Assembly (NCBI GenBank): GCA_029532625.1
Contig: JARFXM010000011.1
Span: 558,001 to 622,000, forward strand
Reading direction: 5' to 3'
Origin: Lomentospora prolificans
Taxonomy: Eukaryota; Ascomycota; Sordariomycetes; Microascales; Microascaceae
DNA length: 64,000 nt
Shown here: positions 55,494 through 64,000 of the stretch, piece after piece
How positions within the stretch are numbered: position 1 is the first letter of the stretch
Layout of the letters: every line of letters starts with the position of its first letter
Made by a program: the position numbers and the translations under genes
Notes under the pieces: model-generated
The model's input: only the letters and a program-made list of their open reading frames with translations
Databases searched by the model: none
What the model was told of the DNA's origin: nothing

Positions 55494-56430
55494 TTACTTA
55501 TGGTTCTTGAAGACAAAGACGCTCGACATAATGGCCAAACCGATGCCCAGCTCAATCATCATGGCGGTGTTGTTCGAAGCCATGCCCTCAGTAATCATGA
55601 AGTACGGCGCATTGAGAAAAAGTGGCTCCGATCATCTTCGAAAGACCGTTGGCGTAGAGAACGGCCCGGGTTCGACGCCAGTTAACTACCCTGAAGCACT
55701 CAATGAAGGAAGAATCGCCGATGTACGATTCGTTCTCGATGGTATGGGTAATATATTCGAGGACGGGCTCGATGTCGGCCCCTTGGAGTGGAGGGTTTGC
55801 AACGACCTCCTCGCGCTTTCCACCTTGCTCATTCGTACCAAGTGATACGGGGACTCGAGGATGAGCAGGCCGGGCCAGGTCCACACGCGGGCGAAGACGA
55901 CTCGATAGGCGGAATCATCGGTGATATTGACGCGGTTGAAAGAGATGGAGGCTAATACCAAGAACCCTAGATTCTACGTGTCGATCTATTAGTGCTGATA
56001 TTATTGTGTGTGAAACGGACAGCATGTATACCACGCAGAAGCCGTACACGGATAGCGCGACGCCACGGAACTTGAGAGTCGTGATCTCAGACACGTAGGT
56101 CTGGCCTGCGGTCAAGGCCATGCACAAGCCAAAGATGTTGGCCATCTTTCCAGCCAAAAAGAAATACCCGCGCCGTTGCCATATAGACAACGGTGATGCA
56201 TGCAATTGAGACAAAGCCGCTTGTGATGAAGGAGACGCGCTGTCCGAACTGGTCGGAGAGGGAACCGGCAACCCAGGAGCCTACAGCAGTGGTTAGCAGC
56301 GGCATGGCATTCCAGAGGGATTGCAAGTACGCTGGAATGGCACCATGGTCCCGAATTGTCAAGATATAGAGCGATGGTAAGTGTGTTGAGAGCTTGATCG
56401 AGTGCGAGCTCCCCGAAATAAACACTCTCA
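55494..56430 (-). pseudogene. Frameshifted, truncated sugar (maltose-permease-type) MFS transporter
   Basis: Pieces of a hexose/alpha-glucoside transporter lie in successive frames on the minus strand. AYLQSLWNAMPLLTTAVGSW...LSDQFGQR (TM2-TM3 and the sugar-porter motif) runs into a frame change near 56170. FFLAGKMANIFGLCMALTAGQ continues in another frame. SAYRVVFARVWTWPGLLILESPYHLVR follows after an apparent intron. A second frame change near 55800 leads to ADIEPVLEYITHTIENESY...NWRRTR. A further frame change gives NAPYFMITEGMASN and LGIGLAIMSSVF before a stop at 55494. The C-terminal six membrane spans are missing. Both the N-terminal start and the 3' half are therefore absent or broken. This is best read as a decaying gene rather than a functional transporter. 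Confidence 0.75.
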
Positions 56431-56731
56431 TAGTACAGCCGAGGTTCGATCCAAAGTATGCCTATCCAAGCAAACCACTGTTCGAAGAAGTAGAAATGAC
56501 CGACGATGACGCGGTTCTTTCCCCCTTCCCATCCACTGATGCACAAGATGTTGATTTATCCCAACCGCGTGGTTTTAAAATGTCTATTAATATTTCAAAT
56601 TGTTACAACGATGTATCGCCACCCGTAACAATATTATTTCGTCAAGCCTTTCACCCAAGCCCAATATGCAACCATCCCAAACACCCCCTTGCTTTCCCCA
56701 TCCCCCAACTGTTACTGTATTCAAATATTAT

Positions 56732-58289
56732 TTACAACTCATCAGATCGAGAGATGCTCAAGGGACCAGCCTTGACCATGAGGGTCATGACCTCGTAGAG
56801 GACATCGGCAGCGGCCATAGTAGTAAGCTCGGCGTTGGTGTCGTAGGCAGGAGCGACCTCGACAATGTCGGCACCAATGAGGTTGATGCCCTCAAGGCCG
56901 CGGATGATAGTTCGAAACTCGCGGGTGCTCCAACCGCCAGTCTCGGGGGTACCAGTAGCAGGGGCAACTATTCCATGTTTAGCCGTGCTGTATCCTTCGG
57001 AGTGGCAATTGTTGAGTAGGAGTACTTACAGGCAGGGTCAATGGTATCGATATCCATGGACAAGTAGACGGGGTTAGTAGTACCAACCCTCTCACGGATC
57101 TTCTTGATAATGCCCTCGGTACCGATGGTGTCGATCTCTCGAGCCTCAACAATCTCGAAGCCACAGTATCCGTCGTTCTCGTAGTCGGAAGGACCAGAGA
57201 GAGTCGTGCGGATACCGGCGTGGATGTTGGTGTCATTCTTAAGGAGACCCTCCATGGCAGCATGGTAGAAGTAGGTACCGTGGTTGATGGCAGCGACATC
57301 ACTGGGCTCACCACCGAAAACCTTGGGCTTCCAAGTATCGCTACGGATGTATTATTAGCTGACCAGTCCCCGGGATGGCATTTGCAGGAATAGAAAATTA
57401 CGTACAGATGGCTGTCGAAATGAATGACAGTCACAGGGCCATAGGCCTTGTTGATGCTCCGCAGCAGAGGAAGAGTTATGGTGTGGTCACCACCAAGCGT
57501 GATGATACGAGGAAGGGTGTGCCCTGACTTTGACTGGCCGGGCTTCTCGGCATCCGTGAAGGGCTTGCGCATGAGAAGGCTGTTGTGGCCCTGCTCAATC
57601 TGGCGGATAGCCCAGGTGTTGTCGTACCTACGTCCGATTAGTTTGGATCTCTAGAAGGGAGCGAGTAGAGGAATACGTACGAGGTGACGGGAACATCACC
57701 GCAGTCGAGAATCCTCAAATCGCTGGTGAAGGGGTTCGCCCCGAGAGGAACATTGTAACCACCGCTGAAACCAACCCTACGTGAGCCTGTGTACAAGGAA
57801 AGTTCATGGTAAGCAAGGCGCCCGTGGAGCTAAACATACTATAGATTAAGCCTTCGCGAACCTTGTCTGATACCACTGGGGCCGAACCTAGCACCAGGCC
57901 TGTACGACGTGCCAGTGTCGAAGGGGGCACCTAAGGGAGGGTGTTAACAAGATGTATTTGAATCAGTCAGAGTGTAGGGACCCTCGGGCATACCTAGGAA
58001 AGCAATGTCGAAGCGCTCAGACTCGCTAGACAAGCAGGGGTAATAGGGGAGGCGGGCAAAGGTGGCAATGCCAGAGAAGACGGCATCGGCCTATTATATC
58101 CAGTCAATGATATGTCCTATGACCAACTGGATAGGAGGACAGTCATACCTGAGTACCACCATCACCAGGAAGGGAGTTGTACCAGATACCCTGGAGGGGA
58201 CCGGCAATCATGGGAGTCTGGTCATGGCCAACGTGGGCAAGGACGCCGGCGGCAAGGAGGAGGATGCTAGGGAAGAGGGAGGAGATCAT
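56732..58289 (-). CDS. Agmatinase/guanidinobutyrase-type ureohydrolase with signal peptide
   Basis: Seven exons, complement of 56732-56967, 57030-57340, 57406-57627, 57681-57764, 57840-57930, 57994-58090 and 58149-58289, give 393 residues. The N-terminus (MISSLFPSILLLAAGVLAHV) is a strong signal peptide. The arginase-fold metal motifs are all present: IITLGGDHTITLP, IHFDSHLDTW (split by intron 5) and LSMDIDTIDPAFAPATGTPE near the C-terminus. SGIRQGSRRLNLYGGYNVPLG matches the agmatinase subgroup. Family members hydrolyse agmatine or guanidino acids to urea and an amine using two Mn ions. The signal peptide implies secretion or a vacuolar/ER location, which is uncommon for this enzyme class. 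The acceptor of intron 3 (TTTCAG at 57765) is chosen because it restores frame without a stop. Confidence 0.9.
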
Positions 58290-59555
58290 GGCTGCGTATC
58301 TGTCGTGCGAGCTGGCAAGGAATGACACTTAATTCTTGGTGAAAGTCCTGATTGAACAAGAGCTGCAGGTCGTCTTAAAAAGAAAATCCAGCAATCGACA
58401 TCACGGCCCAGGTCACCGACTCTTCGAAGCGATCAATCCGTACGCGGCCGTTTTCGGAATCTCAACGCTCGCACTGCGCGTCCTTCGGGCCCCGAGACGG
58501 GATTACCGGCCCAGCGCTGGCAGGGCAAGGTGACCCATCGTAACTTTAATCTAGCCACGAAAATCTGTTGGCGAAAGGTTGGTATCGTGGCCCGGCATGC
58601 GAGATGGAACGCTAGTATGCACAGAAGAATCACGACCGGTGGAGAAATCCGCGGAGAGGTTGATAGGAAGACGTTTCCTTGACAAACTGGAGCGGGAAAA
58701 AAAGTGGCGTGGGCCTTGATAAGAGCCTTATCGCGGTTGGTGCAGGCAGGGGTTGACGATCGAGTTGCGGGCGTAGACGAGGCGGGGGCCACGACCCGGC
58801 AGTGGGAAAATCCTGGGTCTAGTGGAGGAGATCTGAAGAAGCTATTGGATCGTTGGAGTTAGACTTGATTGGCATATCCCACTGCGTCGGACCCGACCAG
58901 CGGGGCCAAAGACAAGTGCTCAACTAGCTCGGCATTTCGTGCCGTCGTAATACAGCATCCCCTTGTCATCACCAGTAGGAGCTCTGAAAATTATCTAGTT
59001 ATGGAATAATATCGAGTCAATTAAGACGAGTACGACAATCGCCGGACCAACTGGGTGCTTAGCCATCTGCGGAGCAAACTCAGACTTCCAGTAAGTAAAC
59101 AGTGGCCGACCAACCGCCAACGAGACACTAGGTTCTTGCTTGTGATAGCCTGAGCTGGTCAACCCAGGTGCACACCCTGTGCCATTGCCCCGCCAGGCAT
59201 GTCCTGATTCGACCCACGCAAGAGATCAATCAGTTTGACAATTGCCATTGACTCATCGCGACTTTCTGCCCTGATGCCGTCCGTGCCTGCATCTGCCATC
59301 GTTTTAAGCTCCTTACAATTCTCCGAAGCCGAGGAACGGCGGAAGACGCACGTGGAACATTTATCTGAATCTATCTATAAATAATTTCTATCGTTATATT
59401 AATACTGTTGGTGTGCGCGCACCGTACGGACTCCTCTTCAAAGTCGTCTGCTCCACAGTATTAACTCGACTCTCTTCACGACGCTCACCACAGCCTTTGC
59501 GCCTCGGTCTACGTGGTCTCGGGATCTCTATGTCCGTAATCTGTAACTCCGTAGT
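58290..59555. other. Intergenic, ureohydrolase promoter
   Basis: About 1.27 kb with no supported gene. It contains the upstream side of the leftward ureohydrolase gene and the 3' flank of the leftward MATE gene. Confidence 0.5.
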
Positions 59556-61142
59556 CTAATGAAGTAAACCCCTCTCTACCTGATCCGCTTTATCCATTCT
59601 CATAAACGCCTTCTCCACTTCCTTCTCCCAGTTGCTCAGCGCCACAATTACCCACTCGAGGGTACCAACAAGGTACAGCGCGATGCACTGGCCGACCCAA
59701 AGACCTTTGAGGCCCCAGCCGTGGAAGGCGAGGTAGATTCCGAGTGGCAGGGCACCACAGTAGTAGCTGACGAGATTGACCGCCGCGCCAACGTGCTGGA
59801 GGCCCATGCCTCGGAGACTACCCCCACAGCTTCCATTGAGGCCATCAGCGATCTGAAAGAGGGCGACGTATGGAAGTACTTGGGCGGTGAGGCGGACCAC
59901 TTCCGCATCGTCGTTGAAGATCTTGGCAAAGTGATGGCGCGTAGCCATGAGGATGACGAGGACAACAAGACCGAGGAAAATGCTAAGACTAGCCGCACAA
60001 TGCGCGGCGCGGGCGGCACCCTTGGGATCCCTTGCGCCAAGTAAGTTGCCGACGCGCACAGAGGCAGCGACGCCCAGGCCGAAAGGAATTGTGTTCAAGA
60101 CTTGGTCGGCCGTCATAATGACGCTCTGTGCGGCCAAAGGAATTGTTCCGAGCCTACCAGCAGCGAGGGCGACGATCTCAAACGCCCACCACTCTGTGCC
60201 GACGTGGATAATGCCCATTGACGCGAGACGTGCGAAGAGGCCCATGTTATTAAACGCCTGGCGAGTCCATCCACCCCAGCACGCCGAGCCAGCGATGAAG
60301 CGAGCGTAGAGCAGCAGGAGCCCGAAAGAGAGCCAGTATGATATGCCAGTGGCGACAGGGGCACCGAGAAGGCCCATGTTGAATGTGTAGACGAAAAGGT
60401 AGTTGAGGCCGGCGCTGACGGGCGAGGTAATGAAAAGGACATAGGTACCGGGTCTCGCGATGCCTATACGCGATACACATTAGTGCGATTCTACGGGAAG
60501 CTCTTTTTGTTACTCGTGACGCTTACCTTGAGCTTGGAGATATTTCTTCATTGCCTCAAAGTAGATGTAGCCAAGACCACCAGGAATCAAGCATGTCAGA
60601 AATCTAGCGCTGTCTCGCGACAGTTCAGGGTCCTGACCCAAAAATACGAAAACGGGTTCCGAGCATGCCCAAAGCATGGCAACCGGGATGTAAAAAAGAC
60701 CTAGGACGACGAATGCCCTCTGCAGGAGGATCCCGAGATCGTGTTTGTTGGAGCTTCCGGTAAAGGTCGACGATGCAAGTGTGTCTAGCGCTGTTGTGCC
60801 TCCAAGACCTATGAGCCAGGCAGTGCACATGGCAAACATGTATGAAAAGGCGGCGGTGGCTAGGCTTTCCGGAGAAGAGCGGCCAACGATCAAGACTGAT
60901 ACAGTCTGGAGACTGTTTTGCAGTGTGTATGCTAGGACGACGGGAACCGATCCCTTGAGGAGGATGGCAACCTCATCCCAGACTAGTTTCCTCGCCGGCT
61001 TGGCCTCATCGATAATAGAAATATCTTCATTTTCGGTTTGGCTGTACACGCTTCCTTGTGGCTGCCCGGCAAGCAGAGACGTGTATTCGTTGGCGGGAAC
61101 TGTTGCATTACCGCTAGCGGTGTGCCTAGTATCACCAGTCAT
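59556..61142 (-). CDS. MATE-family multidrug/metabolite efflux transporter
   Basis: Two exons, complement of 59556-60463 and 60527-61142, give 507 residues. After a polar N-terminus of about 50 residues, the frame holds twelve spans in two matching halves. The first half includes LVWDEVAILLKGSVPVVLAYTLQNSLQTVS and the GLGGTTALDTLASSTFTGSS loop that is diagnostic of MATE carriers (usually ALDTLCSQAFGA). The second half includes AAQSVIMTADQVLNTIPFGLGVAASVRVGNLLGA, the equivalent C-half signature. Fungal MATE proteins export cationic drugs and metabolites by proton or sodium antiport at the plasma membrane or vacuole. There is no linked pathway gene to suggest the substrate. Length and motifs match intact family members. 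Confidence 0.92.
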
Positions 61143-62932
61143 TGTGCCGTGTAAGATTGACGAACGGGTACCAAGAACTATGGATTGTCAAATGGTGTTC
61201 TTTGAGAAACTCCAAGTCTAAGGAGCTCTCATTTCTAACCGGGGAATAGCTGCTGCAAATACCAACTCGTCAAGCAATATTACAGCTCGACCAGTGATAC
61301 GTGTACGGCATTGCATCGCCGCCCGCGGCCACCAGACTGATATCGCATACAGACCCAACGACATCAAAATTCCATACAATAACCAATTACATAGTCTGAT
61401 TCCTGATAATCATTTTCCCCCGTACTGCACCTTCGCACTGCAGTACCTGTATCCACGCTTCAAAGCAGGCACTTACACGTAGCGGGGCCCGGGAAACTCG
61501 GGTCCCAGCATCCACTTGCGACGGCGAAATCCGGAAAAGTCTCGACGGCGCGATGTGGCCGATAATCGGACCCGAAAGTTAGTCTTGCCATCTCCTATCC
61601 TAAAAAAGAATAAAAGAATAAATAACCATTTTCTAATCTTCTGTGGGTCGAGGTAAGGGCTTCCATTGACCTGTTGCGCTGACTGGTACGTTCGGGTTAG
61701 GGTTGCTTATCTAGCGCGAGTCCGAAAGCAGCGGGGCGTAGCTCCGCCCAATGCCAAACATTCGAGATAGGAGAATTTCTTATCTCCATGCTTGGAACCA
61801 AACTACTGGACAGTCGATGGCCCAGAGATAACAGCACCCGAAGCCACCACGCCAGTCCTTTGCTCTGCCCTACCCATTTTAGTCGTTTGTTTCACTTGCA
61901 GCGAATGGCAGAGAAACGGTCACATCCAGATGCGGCAAGACAGGGTTCGGTGTCCGCGGATTCCAGCACAGCGGGACGTCTCAAGCCACCCCCGCAAGCA
62001 ACGGGATGCATTTCCACATGGCTAGAGATTTGGGATTTAATCTACGAGTCTTTCCCTAGGGGAATCTAATGTGTGATGACGCCCGCGCCTGTCTCTTCAA
62101 AGGGCTGTGACACCCCCCATGTACCAATTGGCCAATCATTATCGGGCTCCTATCACTGGCTACCATATCCCGAAAGTCCACCTAGTCCACGCCTAAAGTG
62201 GTCTGTTCCTTTACGGCATGGTATTGATGGTAGGCACAGACCCCCAACTCTTCTAGTGCGTACGCTCTAGTGTTTGCGGAAGAACCAGACAAAATGTATG
62301 TGACAAGCGACAGCTTTCGATGGGGCGTTGTAATCGTCAGTAGCGAACATCCGGTATGGGGCGATTAATAGGGAAGAGGTGGGAGATAGATATAGGTAGA
62401 GTATAGTGGCGCCAAAACAAAGGATAACAGCACCCGCTGTAAGTAATAGACTGTAGATCTCTGACTACTCATGCAAACACATGAAGTGTGGCTGGTGGAC
62501 CGTTACTACGATACGGATGGCTTCGAATGCTCCACTTACCCTCGATCCGGGTCCCTGGAAATTCTCTTGCCTTGATCTCACCCACCCCTGCCTATCAAGC
62601 GTGACATGGTGAAGGCTGATGGCTGAGAGATAAGCACCCTTGACGGTATGGTTGTTATCATGGACGTTCCGACAAACGCAACGCATAGAGGGAACCTGGA
62701 TATAGAGTCAGTGACGGAGTTGAAACGAAACATATATACTGAGATTCATCCTGGCCTTGGCAACGATGTAGAATAGAATTATTTTACCTATTGATTCAAG
62801 TCCAAAGGGTTCCATCAGTAGACCTTCGCACCTAATACCTCGTCCCTGATCCTCAGAAGTGGCATGCCGAATCGATCTCGACTCTGTTTAGGCATCAAAG
62901 ACCGTCCGTAACGCCGATAACTCTCCCACACG
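61143..62932. other. Divergent intergenic region, MATE / MFS promoters
   Basis: About 1.8 kb between outward-facing start codons. The only candidate coding element is the weak CVNH-like frame listed at 62465-62686. Nothing else is supported. Confidence 0.5.
62465..62686 (-). pseudogene. Weak cyanovirin-N-homology (CVNH)-like fragment
   Basis: A 73-codon frame with an ATG reads RCVCRNVHDNN...SAISLHHVTLDRQGWVRSRQENF. Its spacing recalls the half-domain of fungal CVNH lectins (a hydrophobic, Leu-containing strand, then a DxxG turn, then a QENF/GENF end). Only one half is visible, the conserved Asn/Gly positions are poor, and no good flanking exons were found. It may be a relic or chance similarity. 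Confidence 0.2.
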
Positions 62933-64000
62933 ATGGCAGACGAAAAGCAAAGCACACCGCCAAGTGCGGAATCTACCAGAGAGGTTGGACATATCGATAT
63001 TGAGGCTGCGACGACACCGGATGGACTCAAATTACACCCTCAACCAACAGCCGATGCGCTTGATCCACTAAACTGGTCAAAACTACGAAAACATACCATT
63101 CTTGCTATCGTCATGCTAAAGTAATGTGGACTTACCTAGTAAAAGAAATATCGAGAAAGAGAAACTAACGCTACATTTCCCAGATACTTCCTCTTTACAT
63201 ACGTGACAACAACTACCGTTCCCTCGTTCCCCGCTATCCAGGAGCAATTCAACATCTCCTTCTCCCAGGTCAATTGGACCGTCGCGATACCAGCACTGGG
63301 TCTCGCCGCTGGCCCTCTGATATGGCCTTCGTTCAGCGATATCTACGGTCGACGAATTATCTTCATTATCGGAACCATCATCTCTTTAGCTGCGACCTGC
63401 GGTGCCGCTGTCGCTCCCACATATGGAGGATACATGGCTGCTCGGTTCTTCCAAGGTCTCGGTGTCAGCCCTGCGGCCACAGTAGGCATGGCTGTTGGTA
63501 AGTAATGCCGACTTTTCAACCTGTGGTGGCCAAGCTATCCTAACTCGGCTTAGTTGGTGATCTCTACTTCGAGCATGAGCGTGGCCAGAAGCTCGGCCTC
63601 TGGGTCCTCGCTCTCGATACTGGTCTCCTCGTTGGTCCTATTTGTACGTTAAACCTAGTCATTATTATTATATGTGGCCCCCACTAACTTGCTTCAGTCG
63701 GTGGTTTCCTCAACCTTGTCAGCGCCGCCTGGATTAACTGGTTCAACGCCATCCTATTCGCAGTCCTTCTCGTCCTCGAACTCTTCTTCATGCCCGAAAC
63801 CCTCTATCCTCGCAATCTCATGCTTTCTCAGCTCCCATCCGCGCTCGAGTCACCCGACGTGACGGACAACGAGAAGAGCGGGCCTATTTCCCGCCAGACT
63901 ACCGCTAGCATCGACATTCTGCGCACGACAAAGCTGCCATTCCTCAACACCAAGCCCATTCCTGGTCTCCGCCATCCAAAGCCGTGGGATACTGTCATTC
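62933..64000 (+). CDS. MFS transporter, DHA1-like, 5' part only (runs off the window)
   Basis: Exons 62933-63120, 63184-63497, 63554-63643 and 63698 to beyond 64000 give about 298 residues before the right edge. The N-terminal tail ends DALDPLNWSKLRKHT, the pre-TM1 hallmark of fungal DHA1 carriers. PSFSDIYGRRIIF is motif A after TM2, and RFFQGLGVSPAATVGMAVVGDLYFEHERGQKLGLWV spans TM4 and the next loop, joined by intron 2. The ETLYPRN block after TM6 starts the central cytosolic loop, in which the sequence ends. The C-terminal six spans are outside the window. Function is probably efflux or uptake of small molecules; the substrate is unknown. Confidence 0.88.

Noticed and set aside
1..64000. 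CRISPR arrays, rRNA genes, intact transposons
   Set aside because: No regularly spaced repeats, rRNA-like sequence, transposase or reverse-transcriptase frames, or long terminal repeats were seen by eye. A repeat-library search could still find decayed elements.

Overview
The window is nuclear DNA of a filamentous ascomycete (Pezizomycotina, most likely a Sordariomycete; genus not determinable from sequence alone). Genes carry short introns (about 40-125 nt) with GTANGT-like donors, CTAAC-like branch points and NAG acceptors. The families are typical of such fungi: DHA1-type MFS drug transporters, a siderophore transporter, an SAT4/rhodopsin-domain membrane protein, a CFEM protein, a CmcJ/AsaB-like oxygenase, and a combined C2H2 plus Zn2Cys6 transcription factor. 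Exon junctions below were worked out by hand and checked for frame; they are models without transcript evidence.

Region 1 (1499-18618) is the most interesting part. It looks like a catabolic gene cluster for an aromatic or aromatic-ester compound. In order: an MFS transporter (-), a regulator with two C2H2 fingers and a Zn2Cys6 cluster (-), a LigB-type extradiol dioxygenase (+), a CocE/NonD-type esterase or amidase (-), a group A FAD monooxygenase fused to an acetoacetate-decarboxylase-like domain (+), a fumarylacetoacetase-like hydrolase with its catalytic His replaced by Gln (-), and a cupin (+). Six of the seven form three head-to-head pairs (regulator/dioxygenase, esterase/monooxygenase, hydrolase/cupin), each sharing one divergent promoter. 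A GGRRA-AGC-TCYYC-like inverted motif recurs in two of these promoters. My inferred scheme is import, release of the aromatic core by the esterase, ring hydroxylation with possible decarboxylation, meta-cleavage, then hydrolysis of the ring-cleavage product. The substrate is unknown.

Region 2 (18858-31265) holds a small two-exon unknown protein, a tail-anchored aldehyde-dehydrogenase-like protein without the catalytic Cys, a second MFS transporter, a TesB-like thioesterase, a CorA-like divalent-cation transporter and an SAT4/rhodopsin-domain membrane protein.

Region 3 (31266-45265) is gene-poor. I support only a small secreted CFEM protein, a Ser/Thr/Gly-rich wall-type protein with a possible hidden GPI tail, and tentatively a 60-residue secreted peptide precursor with a Lys-Arg site. 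It also has a perfect inverted pair of ATCTGATAA (iron-GATA-type) sites that is not next to any recognised gene.

Region 4 (45266-64000) holds a siderophore-type MFS transporter, a CmcJ/AsaB-like oxygenase, an APC amino-acid permease, deoxyribose-phosphate aldolase, an F-box-like hypothetical protein, a frameshifted sugar-transporter pseudogene, an agmatinase-type ureohydrolase with a signal peptide, a MATE transporter, and the 5' part of a third DHA1 MFS transporter that runs off the right edge. No rRNA, convincing tRNA, CRISPR array, intact transposon, or PKS/NRPS backbone gene was seen.
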